From: Heterodera schachtii
Taxonomy: Eukaryota; Nematoda; Chromadorea; Rhabditida; Heteroderidae
Assembly: GCA_023374025.1 (NCBI GenBank)
Contig: SIJG01000017.1
Coordinates: 1,813,671 to 1,877,670 of the forward strand
DNA length: 64,000 bases
Direction of reading: 5' to 3'
In this document: one piece after another, positions 50,198 through 60,700 of the stretch
Numbering within the stretch: position 1 is the first letter of the stretch
How the letters are laid out: the number at the start of each line of letters is the position of its first letter
Translations under genes and position numbers: made by a program
The notes under the pieces: model-generated
Told to the model about the DNA's origin: nothing
The model's input: only the letters and a program-made list of their open reading frames with translations
Database searches by the model: none

Positions 50198-53100
50198 ATG
50201 GTTTTTGGAAGAAGCCCAATTTTGACACGTCAGCGTGCATTGAATACTGGTGTTGTTGTCGACCGAGACGGAAATCAGCTGAATCCAAGAAGAGCAAATT
50301 CGGAGGATAACGAACGTCAACACGATTTGCAACTAAACGAACGAAACTACGGAGGGAATGGGTTTCAAAATCAGCAAATCCAAAATTTTCCACCGATCTC
50401 TCCTGTTGAACTCGCGGGATTTAATGTTGGGGAAAGAAACGAAAATTCACATTTTTCAGAAGAAATTATGGAAGAAGAAGACATTCGCAGACGATTGTTG
50501 GTGGTCACCATTGAAAAGAATCAAGCACCAAGAAACGGAGGAAACACAAATGGACAAAACGAAGTTGGAGGTTTGTATGGGAACGTAAATCGGGGAAACA
50601 ATGAGCGTCAAAATTCTTTTGGGATTCACGGACAAACATTCGTTCGCCAGAATGATTTGCATAGAAATTCGGTAGAAAATTTTGCGCCAAGCCAACCAGC
50701 TAGTCCTCGAAATTTTCTCCAACCCCCACATACCTCAACTCCGTCTGTAAACATTGAAAATCGACAGCGATTCGGACCTTTTCCGATAATAGTTGATCAA
50801 GCTGATCGAATACGCCAAATTGCGATGCAGCAACCTGTTGCTGACACAATTTTCCGCCCGATCCCACTGAAACCCCCGCCAATAAACCAAATAGCAGCAA
50901 ATGCTCAGCGTAGCATTAACATGGAATTTTTCCCCAGTGGTCATCGTACTGATCCACCAAACGCACCAATACAGGCGGGTAGTCGTTTCATTCAAAATAT
51001 TCCTGCAGAAGCACAACTCTGGCAAGGACCAGATGGGAAAATTAATTTGGTATATCCACAAAATCAGCAACCAAGACAGCCGATAATGGTTAGACAGCCA
51101 AATGTTTTCCCGTACCAAAGAAATGAGCAAAATTTTCAAAAGCCGACTATGAACCCGTACGAAAAACAATTCGCTACACAAACACAACCCAATTCTTTGG
51201 TTCCAAGTAACCTTGAATTCAATCTGATCTTGGAACGAATCCCAGATTTAAATGGAAATGAGGGCATTGACATCGTAAGGCGTTTTTTCAAAAAATTTGA
51301 TGCCTACACGGACGAATGGCCAAATTCAAAAAGAATTTTGGCATTGGAAAGCAAAGTGTTTAACAAAGCCGAGAGAGCGCTTGAAGCAGCAAAGGCAACT
51401 CAGCCATACCGTTATGAACTCATCCGTCGCGAAATGCTGCAGCAGTTAGAAGAAACTGACTCAAAAAATCTCAACGCTTTTGACGAATTAATGATGGGCG
51501 TCCGCAGAAAATTAAATGAACCGATTGATGATTTGGCCGGAAGGATTTCTGCCTTAGTTAAACGGGCCTACCCTGGCCTTACAAACAATCTAAGTGATGA
51601 GTATTCAATTAAGTTCTTAATCCGGGCGATGGGTAATCCCGATCTCGCTCTAAATTTGGAGCTAATTCGCACTGTGGGCATGACACTCGATCACTTCGTT
51701 TCGTTGGCTGCTCGGGCTGAATCAGCACAACGCGCAGCAAAACGTTTCGCCACACCGACGAATGACACATTTCAGCATCGGGTACAAACGCAAAAATGGC
51801 GACAAAATTCTGTTGTCAACTCAAATTTCGGAACAGGAACAGGCGAAAGATTTTCGCAGACTTACAATACCAATCATCAGTCCAAAGAAGGTCCACATTT
51901 CCAATGGAAATGTTACAATTGCGGGGAACCCGGCCATTTGTCACGCAATTGCACGCGTCCAAAAGATTTTTCGCAAAATCAGGACACCAATAATCAACAA
52001 AATAGAAATTTTGTTGCGACGGGAGCAAATCGGACTCAAATTCAGACCCCAAATAATAACAAAAACACATTCAAACCAAATTCATCCAATTTTTTGAAGC
52101 ACAATTGTTTGGTGGTTCAGCGGGAAGAAGTCTTCAACAAAGCGCGGGTAAACAAAGTTGAATTGGCACCTGAAATCAGCGAGTTTTATGAGAAATTGGG
52201 AAAAATCACCGAAGAGAAAGGGGAAAATTTTCTTCTGCCAATTGGGAAAGTGATGTCTTTAAAAGTTTTTATTTTTGAAATCGAAACTGACGCAATGTTA
52301 GATGGAGGTGCGCAAATATCACTAATCGGCGGCGACTTTTTGCATAAGTTGGTCAAAGAAAAGCAAGTGAAATTGGAGTCGTTGGAAATTTTTAAGTCAA
52401 AAACTCAAATTTTTGACGTTAACGGAAAATTTGTTAAGTGCCTTGGAACTGTTAAATTGCCAGTTCATCGTCATGGGTTTTCAGACCCAGTGTCCATTTT
52501 TCTTCATATCACAAACGCCCCAATTGGATTCGGACTTTTAATTGGCACCAACGCATTACAGGATTTAGGATTCAAACTTTATGATGAATGCAATAAAGCT
52601 ATGGTCGAATTCGAAAAAACAGAGTCGGGAAAAAGGGATTTTCTCACGGTCATTTACAGAACGACCATTGAGCCGAATTCAGTTAAAAATTTGGAGTTAA
52701 GCATTGATAGTCAATTCGAAGGAGCTGAAATTGTCGCAACGCCGGACGAAAATTCCGTCGCCGCAATTCGTGTTGAACCAACAGTAGGTCTTGCCCAAAA
52801 AGGAAAAATTATTGTTCCAGTGACAAATTTTTCAATGTCAGCCATTACACTTTTCGAAAACTCGAAAGTTGGAAAAGTCGAACTCGCAAAATCAGTCGAA
52901 GAAGCAGAAAATTTCTTAAACAGCCAAATTATTTGTTCCAAAAAAAACAATCCAATTGCTGCCTTTCGACTAGACGCAATGAAATTTTTGGAAATTTTAC
53001 AAACCAGAACTGGGGACCTCCCTGAAGAACATATGGAAAAACTACAAACATTTGCCAAAAAATTCCCTGAAATTTTTGCGCTCAGTGATGAAGACCTGAA

Positions 53101-56100
53101 GCAGACTAATTTGGTCGAACATGAAATTGAAACCGAAGGAAAAGCGCCAATAAAGACAAAAACGCGACCTGTCCCATATGCCTACCGCGAAAAAATTGCC
53201 GAAATGATTCAAAATTACTTAGGCCGAGGTCTCATTAGACCTTCAATGTCACCTTGGGCCAGCCCAATTGTGATAGTCCCAAAAAGGGATGGAACTCTGC
53301 GATTCTGCGTCGATTATAGAGGGTTGAACTCAATAACCCGAAAAGATTGCTTTCCACTTCCAAACATTGACAATACACTTTTAATGCTTGGCGGACGTAA
53401 ATTTTTCAGTACCTTAGACTTTATGTCAGGTTACTGGCAGATCAAAATGGAAGAAAATTCCATCGAAAAAACTGCCTTCACAACAGAATATGGCCTTTAT
53501 GAATTCATGGTTATGCCTTTTGGCTTAACTAACGCAGTGGCTACCTTCCAAAGGTTCATGTCTCGTCTTTTTGACGGAATGATTAACCAATTTTTGTTCG
53601 TGTATATCGATGACATTCTAATTGCCTCAGAATCATTCGAAGAGCATTTGATGCACATTGAATTAGTCTTTTCTCGGATTAAAACTGCCGGCTTAAAATT
53701 AAAATTGGAAAAATGCCATTTTTGCGCGACCGAACTGCCATTTTTGGGTCACATCCTTACGAGAGAAGGAATAAAAATGGACGCAGATAAACTGAAACCA
53801 GTGATCGAATTGCCAACGCCCACAACAAAAAAAGAGCTTCATTCTTTGCTAGGATTTTTGACCTACTATAGGAAATTTATACATTCCTTTGGTACAATTG
53901 CCGCCCCACTTTTTAAGCTATTGAGCGAAAAAGTTGAATTCAAAATGGGAGAAAAGGAAAAGGAAGCACTAGAGGAACTTAAATCGAAAATAATTCGAGA
54001 TGTCGTACTTTATTTTCCCGATTTCAAAGCAGCAGAAAATGACCCGAGCAGGCAGTTTATAATTATGACTGATGCTAGTAAAATAGGTATTGCAGCGGTT
54101 TTATGCCAACCGGATCCCGAAAAGAGAATTAGGCCAATTTACTTTGCCTCACGGCAATGCAACCATCACGAATCTCGTTACAGTGCTACCGAATTAGAGG
54201 CCTTGGCTGTTAAATTTGGTGTAAAAAAATTTGCCCAATTCATCACCATGATCCCAACAAGAGTGATTACGGATCATAAAGCACTTATTTGGATGTTTCG
54301 GAGTAAAAACGAAACCGGAAATTCCCGAGTCGACCGATGGCTTCTCGAATTAAGCTCCCGCTTCATTCTAAAAGTTGAATTCCAACCAGGGAAGAAGAAT
54401 GTAATCGCCGATATTCTTTCTCGTTCTAAAGCAGCTGACCAAATTTTGGAGCCAAAAAACAATCAAGAAATTGCATTAATCGGGGAAGTACGAACAATTG
54501 AAGTTGCAGACTCGGTACAAGATTTCACTGATCACAAGGAAAAATGGGAAGAAGAGACTAAAAGCAGTGAAATGCAGCCAATCTATGAATTTTTGGACAA
54601 AAAAGTGGTTCCAAATGACCCCCAAATTCGGCAAAGTGTTATGGATAAGTGCCACAGATATACAATTTTTGAAAAACTTTTGTATCTCTGTGAAGATGAC
54701 GGAAAAATGCGCCTCTTTGTTCCAAAATCCTTCCGTGAAAATTTGGTAAGGGAACGACACGAAGGAAAATGTTCAGGGCATATGAGCGGCAAAAAATTGT
54801 ATAAACAGCTTTCGGAATTATATTTTTGGCCTAATATGCTATCAGATTGTATTCGCTTTCATCTCGCCTGTAGAATATGCGCACATACCCGAAATGCCCG
54901 CTCAAATGAACCACCACTAAAAGTAGTTCATTCTTCTGAACCACTTGAATTAGTTTGCATGGACATTTTAGACATCGGACCAAGCCAATCAAATTTTAAA
55001 TACATTTGCGTAATCATCGATCATTTCACTAAATATTTGGTCGCCGAACCTATTCCGAATAAGTCAGCAGACTCAGTCGCAAAAATATTTGTGGAAAAAT
55101 TTGTAGTGATTTTTGGAACCCCCAAAAAGATACATTCAGATAGAGGAAAGGAATTTGTAAATGCCACACTAAAAGGGATAAGCAAAATTCTTGGAACCGA
55201 AATGTCATTTACAGCGGGTTACGACCCACAAGGAAACGGACTGGTCGAAAGAGTGAATGGGATTATAATTGGGATGTTAAAAAGGTCAACGGCTAGCAAT
55301 TGGACGTGGGACGAACGGTTGCCGTTTACTGTTTTCGCCTACAATATAACGCCGACTGAATCTACAGGCTTTTCCCCTTTCTTGTTGATGTTTGGACGAC
55401 CAGCAATAATTGCATCGGACAAAATTACGCAAATAAATTTTAATCCGTTATATACAATTGATCACGAAAACTATTTTCAATTGTTCTTGGAAAATCTCTT
55501 AAATATTCAAGACAAAGCCAAACAAAATTTGGAGGAATATAGGGAAAAGAGTAAAGAGTGGTATGACGCAAAGCCCCGAGTGAAGGCAAACAAATTTGAA
55601 ATATCGGAAAGGGTTATGGTAGCTTTTCCAGGAATGCACCGTAATTCCCGACACAAAAAATTACTATGGACACATTTCGGCCCTTACTTTATCGTAAAAA
55701 TAACCGATTCCTCAGCAGAAGTAGTGCCAGTCGACAAAAAGACGGCTAATCCCATCACTGTACCATTGGAAAGGCTTATAAAAGTCCCTAAATCGATTCC
55801 AAACATTTCAACATTGCCACGAGGGAAAAATCCCTATAAAAATATATTAAATGCAATGATTCTTAGCGTGTCGGTTCATATGGAATGCCAAAGAAGGGAA
55901 GAATCGCTAGCCGAAAATAAGCAATTTGGGACAATTGCTATTAAAGGCGACGAAGAGGGAAAAGAAGAGAAAAATGGGGGAAAAGATAGCGGGATTAATA
56001 AATCTTTCTCGATCAAAGGGACGGAATTCCCTTTGAAAATTTCAGGTCAAATGAATTCGGACGCCGGGATCAGTTGGAACTCAATTTGCAACCCCAAAGA

Positions 56101-57355
56101 AGAGGGGCATGAATTTTGCAGTGTTTTGAAATTGGGGGAGCTGGACCCGGTGCTTGGCCAGACCGGAATCGGAGCAACCATCGTCCAAACACCGCTACAA
56201 GCACTCTTGGCCATTTTCTTGTTGCGCTCCGGGACCGTCTCTTCAAACACCGCCGCCCGAATTTTCGTGGAATTGATCATTAAAAACGGACCAAAAAACG
56301 AAATGGCCGCTTTCTCCGAGAAAAGGGGGGATTATGTGGAAACAGGCAAATTTCCACAGGAGGAGGACCAATCGAAGGCGCTCGAAAAATGGTTGGAATC
56401 ATGTTGTGCGGCACGTGAAGCTGTGAGTGCCACCGGCTTCAAATCATTGGCGATCGGACCACCGGACGGAATGGAAACACTGATGGGGACGGACCAGGAG
56501 GATTGGAAGAATGTGTTCGAACAGAGCGCTTGGGTGCTGGAACGTGTGCGGGCCAAAGTGGTCCACAAGGCTGAATCTTTCGTGTCCCATGGGCGTGTAT
56601 TTGTCGGTGACTCGTCAGCCCGTCTTCTGCACACTTTCTTCGATCAGTCCATTCACATTGGACCGGACGAAGGGCCAATTGCGGACGTTATACGCGCCTT
56701 CAAACCCGTAGTGATCTCGAGCCGAGTGAAGGTCATAGTGGTGATCGCGGGGCGTGATTCTTTAATCGCAGGAGAAACGCCGGAAGCAATCATCGAACAA
56801 TTCAAATTGTTGGCCGAGCTATGCAAACGCTTCACGGTGCAAATTTTGTGGAGTTGCCCGCCTTATGTGCACCAAAAACAGCGCGAGTTTGAGGCATTAG
56901 TGGCGCAGATGCAGCACGGATTGATTAATGATCCCCCTCAAATCCTCCCAATTTGTACCGCTGCCAATGGCCGTTCGGCATTGGAAATCTTCCGCTTTGG
57001 AGAGCATTTCAATATGCATATGGTGGAAGAGAATGGGAAAATGAAAAATGCAGGATGCCGCGCACTTCGTGCATGGATTCTGTCACAAACCCCTTTCCCA
57101 GGTGACATTGACATGCACATCCGCACAATCCGCTCCACTGTCGTCATTCCATCGGGAGATCGGGCCGATCACCGATCGGGAAATGTGAACTTGGGACAAT
57201 CGGCGAGAGATCGGGCCGATCATCGTCGAGTTGTTTCGAGCTCCGGGCAAATTCGTGCCATTGACCGTTCAAACACTCGCTATCGGCCTTATGAAATTGG
57301 CCACAGCGATCCGAACAATAGGCGCCACCGCGAGTTTCGCCCCACCCGCCGTTGA
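50198..57355 (+). CDS. Gag-Pol polyprotein with a C-terminal SGNH/GDSL-hydrolase-like extension (2385 aa)
   Basis: One uninterrupted frame. It is open back to 50036 without an ATG; the first in-frame ATG is 50198. Residue numbers are from there. About 1-560: Gln/Asn-rich N-terminus and Gag helical domain. 572-585: CCHC zinc knuckle (CYNCGEPGHLSRNC). 702: aspartic protease, as DGGA instead of D[ST]GA. About 1000-1190: reverse transcriptase with YIDD at 1136-1139. About 1292: RNase H (MTDAS). 1521-1561: integrase HHCC. D1589, D1648 and E1684: integrase DD35E core. 1828: GPY of the GPY/F module. About 1880-2385: an extra region. It holds VFVGDSS (Ser2139), VVIAGRDS (Gly2185) and a late His2274 followed by NAGCRALRAWI, as in SGNH esterases, then a basic tail with two RADHR repeats. 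There is no chromodomain and no transmembrane env. Gag and Pol share one frame, so no frameshift is needed. Confidence 0.93.
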   Translation: MVFGRSPILTRQRALNTGVVVDRDGNQLNPRRANSEDNERQHDLQLNERNYGGNGFQNQQIQNFPPISPVELAGFNVGERNENSHFSEEIMEEEDIRRRLLVVTIEKNQAPRNGGNTNGQNEVGGLYGNVNRGNNERQNSFGIHGQTFVRQNDLHRNSVENFAPSQPASPRNFLQPPHTSTPSVNIENRQRFGPFPIIVDQADRIRQIAMQQPVADTIFRPIPLKPPPINQIAANAQRSINMEFFPSGHRTDPPNAPIQAGSRFIQNIPAEAQLWQGPDGKINLVYPQNQQPRQPIMVRQPNVFPYQRNEQNFQKPTMNPYEKQFATQTQPNSLVPSNLEFNLILERIPDLNGNEGIDIVRRFFKKFDAYTDEWPNSKRILALESKVFNKAERALEAAKATQPYRYELIRREMLQQLEETDSKNLNAFDELMMGVRRKLNEPIDDLAGRISALVKRAYPGLTNNLSDEYSIKFLIRAMGNPDLALNLELIRTVGMTLDHFVSLAARAESAQRAAKRFATPTNDTFQHRVQTQKWRQNSVVNSNFGTGTGERFSQTYNTNHQSKEGPHFQWKCYNCGEPGHLSRNCTRPKDFSQNQDTNNQQNRNFVATGANRTQIQTPNNNKNTFKPNSSNFLKHNCLVVQREEVFNKARVNKVELAPEISEFYEKLGKITEEKGENFLLPIGKVMSLKVFIFEIETDAMLDGGAQISLIGGDFLHKLVKEKQVKLESLEIFKSKTQIFDVNGKFVKCLGTVKLPVHRHGFSDPVSIFLHITNAPIGFGLLIGTNALQDLGFKLYDECNKAMVEFEKTESGKRDFLTVIYRTTIEPNSVKNLELSIDSQFEGAEIVATPDENSVAAIRVEPTVGLAQKGKIIVPVTNFSMSAITLFENSKVGKVELAKSVEEAENFLNSQIICSKKNNPIAAFRLDAMKFLEILQTRTGDLPEEHMEKLQTFAKKFPEIFALSDEDLKQTNLVEHEIETEGKAPIKTKTRPVPYAYREKIAEMIQNYLGRGLIRPSMSPWASPIVIVPKRDGTLRFCVDYRGLNSITRKDCFPLPNIDNTLLMLGGRKFFSTLDFMSGYWQIKMEENSIEKTAFTTEYGLYEFMVMPFGLTNAVATFQRFMSRLFDGMINQFLFVYIDDILIASESFEEHLMHIELVFSRIKTAGLKLKLEKCHFCATELPFLGHILTREGIKMDADKLKPVIELPTPTTKKELHSLLGFLTYYRKFIHSFGTIAAPLFKLLSEKVEFKMGEKEKEALEELKSKIIRDVVLYFPDFKAAENDPSRQFIIMTDASKIGIAAVLCQPDPEKRIRPIYFASRQCNHHESRYSATELEALAVKFGVKKFAQFITMIPTRVITDHKALIWMFRSKNETGNSRVDRWLLELSSRFILKVEFQPGKKNVIADILSRSKAADQILEPKNNQEIALIGEVRTIEVADSVQDFTDHKEKWEEETKSSEMQPIYEFLDKKVVPNDPQIRQSVMDKCHRYTIFEKLLYLCEDDGKMRLFVPKSFRENLVRERHEGKCSGHMSGKKLYKQLSELYFWPNMLSDCIRFHLACRICAHTRNARSNEPPLKVVHSSEPLELVCMDILDIGPSQSNFKYICVIIDHFTKYLVAEPIPNKSADSVAKIFVEKFVVIFGTPKKIHSDRGKEFVNATLKGISKILGTEMSFTAGYDPQGNGLVERVNGIIIGMLKRSTASNWTWDERLPFTVFAYNITPTESTGFSPFLLMFGRPAIIASDKITQINFNPLYTIDHENYFQLFLENLLNIQDKAKQNLEEYREKSKEWYDAKPRVKANKFEISERVMVAFPGMHRNSRHKKLLWTHFGPYFIVKITDSSAEVVPVDKKTANPITVPLERLIKVPKSIPNISTLPRGKNPYKNILNAMILSVSVHMECQRREESLAENKQFGTIAIKGDEEGKEEKNGGKDSGINKSFSIKGTEFPLKISGQMNSDAGISWNSICNPKEEGHEFCSVLKLGELDPVLGQTGIGATIVQTPLQALLAIFLLRSGTVSSNTAARIFVELIIKNGPKNEMAAFSEKRGDYVETGKFPQEEDQSKALEKWLESCCAAREAVSATGFKSLAIGPPDGMETLMGTDQEDWKNVFEQSAWVLERVRAKVVHKAESFVSHGRVFVGDSSARLLHTFFDQSIHIGPDEGPIADVIRAFKPVVISSRVKVIVVIAGRDSLIAGETPEAIIEQFKLLAELCKRFTVQILWSCPPYVHQKQREFEALVAQMQHGLINDPPQILPICTAANGRSALEIFRFGEHFNMHMVEENGKMKNAGCRALRAWILSQTPFPGDIDMHIRTIRSTVVIPSGDRADHRSGNVNLGQSARDRADHRRVVSSSGQIRAIDRSNTRYRPYEIGHSDPNNRRHREFRPTRR

Positions 57356-57429
57356 ACTACCTGTTGGACACCCCTTTCGGTTCAAAAAGGCTGAAAGGCG
57401 GGGACGCCTTTTTTTTGATTGTTGAGGGA

Positions 57430-57706
57430 TGTTGTATTTTGATAATTAAATTGACTATAATTATTTAAATATTTCTTGGCTTAATGTATTTTCTTTTGTT
57501 ATGGCGTTATTTTTTCAATTAAGAATTGTTATATATTTTTCTTCTCAATTTTTGGTTACTTTTTCTCTTTTGTTTTGTTTGACTTCAACCAAATTTGTTT
57601 GTCTTCTCTTTTAATTTTGTGTCGTGATTAAAGTGATTTGAATTGACTCCGGTATCCTTATTCGGTTTCGTCCCTGTCTTTCAACTCAAAAGATCCCAAA
57701 AATACA
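57430..57706 (+). repeat. 3' long terminal repeat (277 bp)
   Basis: Identical to the 5' LTR. It lies 74 bases after the polyprotein stop. The sequence just inside (GGCGGGGACGCC, T8, then TTGAGGGA) gives only a weak polypurine tract. The right flank (ATTTTTCTAAAAATTTGATC) resembles the internal repeat of the following satellite (AAATTTCTAAAAATTTGATC at about 58,808). Confidence 0.95.
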
Positions 57707-60700
57707 ATTTTTCTAAAAATTTGATCGTCCATAAATAATTTGTAATTGATCAGGGGCTCACCAAATTTTGCAGAGAAACTGCTGAGAACCCTAAAAATGT
57801 TTACAAATTTTATTAGAATTTTTTGCCTGGAGGAACACAGTTCTTCACACTTACCACACCAGAATTATTTTCAAAAATCGATTTTACATGTGTCCATTTG
57901 GGGTACTCAAACATTTATGGGGAGCAAAAATCCAACGCAGAATTAAAGTACATGGTATAGGGAAGCTATTCCCGAAGGATTCGAACTCCCCATAAATCTG
58001 GGCGCATTGGTTCAAGGGGACTGCCCCGAAGGCCAAAAAATTATTGTGAAAAATTTTATAAAAAACTGACAAGCTAATGTGATAAAATAGGTTAATTCTG
58101 GTCCTTTCAGTGTCCCTGCAAAGTTTGGTTCGTTTCTGATCAGTTTCTGAAAAAAAAGTTAAGCCTAAACTTTTTGGCCTGTTTAAAAAGGAATTAAAAA
58201 TTTTTAAAATTTTATTCATCTCCCTTTTTGATAGTAAAAGCATAAGAGAGCCTTATTTAACTTGTAAATAAAATTTCGTGCGTTTCAGAGCATTTTCTGA
58301 AAAAATATTTATGAATTAATTTTGCAAAAAATAAATAATTAATGAAAAACTCAGATTTTCGAAAAAATTTTTAAAAGCAATAAGCGTTTGCCTTTTTTCA
58401 GGATAAGTTAGTCATTTACAGAGAAGTATGCCTGTAAAATTTGGTGCGATTATTTTGAATATAGAAGGCGCTAGATTCGATGAAACTTTTTAAAATTTAA
58501 GCCTAAACTTTTTGGCCTGTTTAAAAAGGAATTAAAAATTTAAAATTTTTATTCATCTCCCTTTTTAATAGAAAAAGCATCAGAGAGCTTTATTTAGCAT
58601 GTAAATAAATTTGGTGCGTTTCAGATCACTCTCTGAAAAAATATTTATGAATTAATTTTTTGATTGTCCACGAATAATTTATAATTGATCAGAGGCTCAC
58701 CAAATTTTGCAGAGATACGTATCGGAACACTACAAAAGCTTACAAATTTTCCTAGATTTTTTAAACCCAGTGAAAAATTTTTGCAGACACCCACCACTTA
58801 TGCACTTAAAAAAATTTCTAAAAATTTGATCGTCCATAAATAATTTGTAATTGATCAGGGGCTCACCAAATTTTGCAGAGAAACTGCTGAGAACCCTAAA
58901 AATGTTTACAAATTTTATTAGAATTTTTTGCCTGGAGGAACACAGTTCTTCACACTTACCACACCAGAATTATTTTCAAAAAATCGATTTTACATGTGTC
59001 CATTTGGGGTACTCAAACATTTATGGGGAGCAAAAATCCAACGCAGAATTAAAGTACATGGTATAGGGAAGCTATTCCCGAAGGATTCGAACTCCCCATA
59101 AATCTGGGCGCATTGGTTCAAGGGGACTGCCCCGAAGGCCAAAAAAAAATTATTTTGAAGAAAAAAAATTAAAGGAACTGACTAGATAATATTTAAAATA
59201 GGTTATTTCTCTTCCTTTCAGTGTCCCTGCAAAGTTTGGTTCGTTTCTGATCAGTTTCTGAAAAAAAAGTTAAGCCTAAACTTTTTGGCCTGTTTAAAAA
59301 GGAATTAAAAATTTTTAAAAATTTTATTCATCTCCCTTTTGATAGTAAAAGCATAAGAGAGCCTTATTTAACTTGAAAATAAAATTTCGGTGCGTTTCAG
59401 AGCACTCTCTGAAAAAATATTTATGAATTAATTTTGCAAAAAATAAATAATTAATGAAAAACTCAGATTTTCGAAAAAATTTTTAAAAGCAATAAGCGTT
59501 TGCCTTTTTCAGGATAAGTTAGTCATTTACAGAGAAGTATGCCTGTAAAATTTGGTGCGATTATTTTGAATATAGAAGGCGCTAGATTCGATGAAACTTT
59601 TTAAAATTTAAGCCTAAACTTTTTGGCCTGTTTAAAAAGGAATTAAAAATTTAAAATTTTTTATTCATCTCCCTTTTTAATAGAAAAAGCATCAGAGAGC
59701 TTTATTTAGCATGTAAATAAAATTTGGTGCGTTTCAGAGCTCTTCTGAGAAAATATTTATGAATTAATTTTTTGATTGTCCACGAATAATTTATAATTGA
59801 TCAGAGGCTCACCAAATTTTGCAGAGATACGTATCGGAACACTACAAAAGCTTACAAATTTTCCTAGATTTTTTAAACCCAGGGAAAAATTTTTGCAGAC
59901 ACCCACCACTTTTGCACTTAAAAAAATTTCTAAAAATTTGATCGTCCATAAATAATTTGTAATTGATCAGGGGCTCACCAAATTTTGCAGAGAAACTGCT
60001 GAGAACCCTAAAAATGTTTACAAATTTTATTAGAATTTTTTGCCTGGAGGAACACAGTTCTTCACACTTACCACACCAGAATTATTTTCAAAAATCGATT
60101 TTACATGTGTCCATTTGGGGCACTCAAACATTTATGGGGAGCAAAAATCCAATGCAGAATTAAAGTACATGGTATAGGGAAGCTATTCCCGAAGGATTCG
60201 AACTCCCCATAAATCTGGGCGCACCGGTTCAGGGGGACTGCCCCGAAAACCAAAAAGTCGATTTTTTCAAGTGTCCATTTGGGGTACTCAAACAATTTAA
60301 GCGCTTCCAATTCCTTCTACAATCGACTTTATACAACCCATTATAAGCGCTAAAATTATCAGAGTGCCGAAAATCGGGTTCAGGGGGACTGCCCCGAAAA
60401 ACCAAAAAAAAAAAAAATTATTTCGAAAAAAAATTATTTAAAGGAATGAAAAGCTAATGTGATAAAATTGGTTAATTCTCGTCCTTTCAGTATCCCTGCA
60501 AAGTTTGGTGCGCTTCCGGTCAGTTTCAGAAAAAAAAGTTAAGCCTAAACTTTTTCGTGTAATTAAAAAGGAATTAAAAATTTAAAAATATTATTCATCT
60601 CACTTTTTGATAGTAAAAGCATAAGAGAGCCTTATTTAGCATGTAAATAAAATTTCGTGCGTTTCAGAGCATTTTCTGAAAAAATATTTATGAATTAATT

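Larger units (their letters stand above)
49620..57706 (+). mobile_element. Complete Ty3/Gypsy-type LTR retrotransposon with SGNH-like domain
   Basis: The element is 8087 bp: 5' LTR, leader with primer-binding site, one gag-pol-plus frame, 3' LTR. Domain order protease, reverse transcriptase, RNase H, integrase, and the GPY/F motif after integrase, place it in Ty3/Gypsy (Metaviridae). The two 277-bp LTRs appear identical base for base, so insertion is very recent. The left neighbour is the 519-bp satellite and the right neighbour a different satellite, with no matching 4-6 bp target duplication visible. Confidence 0.95.

Noticed and set aside
56040..57355. Envelope gene of an errantivirus-like element
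   Set aside because: There is no signal peptide, furin site, fusion peptide or transmembrane anchor, and the region is in frame with pol and resembles a hydrolase instead.
57746..57946. 66-codon frame repeated four times in the large satellite (NFAEKLLRTLKMFTNFIRIF...)
   Set aside because: The frame begins with TTG rather than ATG. It is preserved only because the satellite copies are nearly identical, and it contains no protein-like pattern.
57960..58035. True tRNA gene on the minus strand
   Set aside because: Only the B-box-like T-arm word is present. The T-stem does not pair properly and no acceptor stem or A box is convincing.
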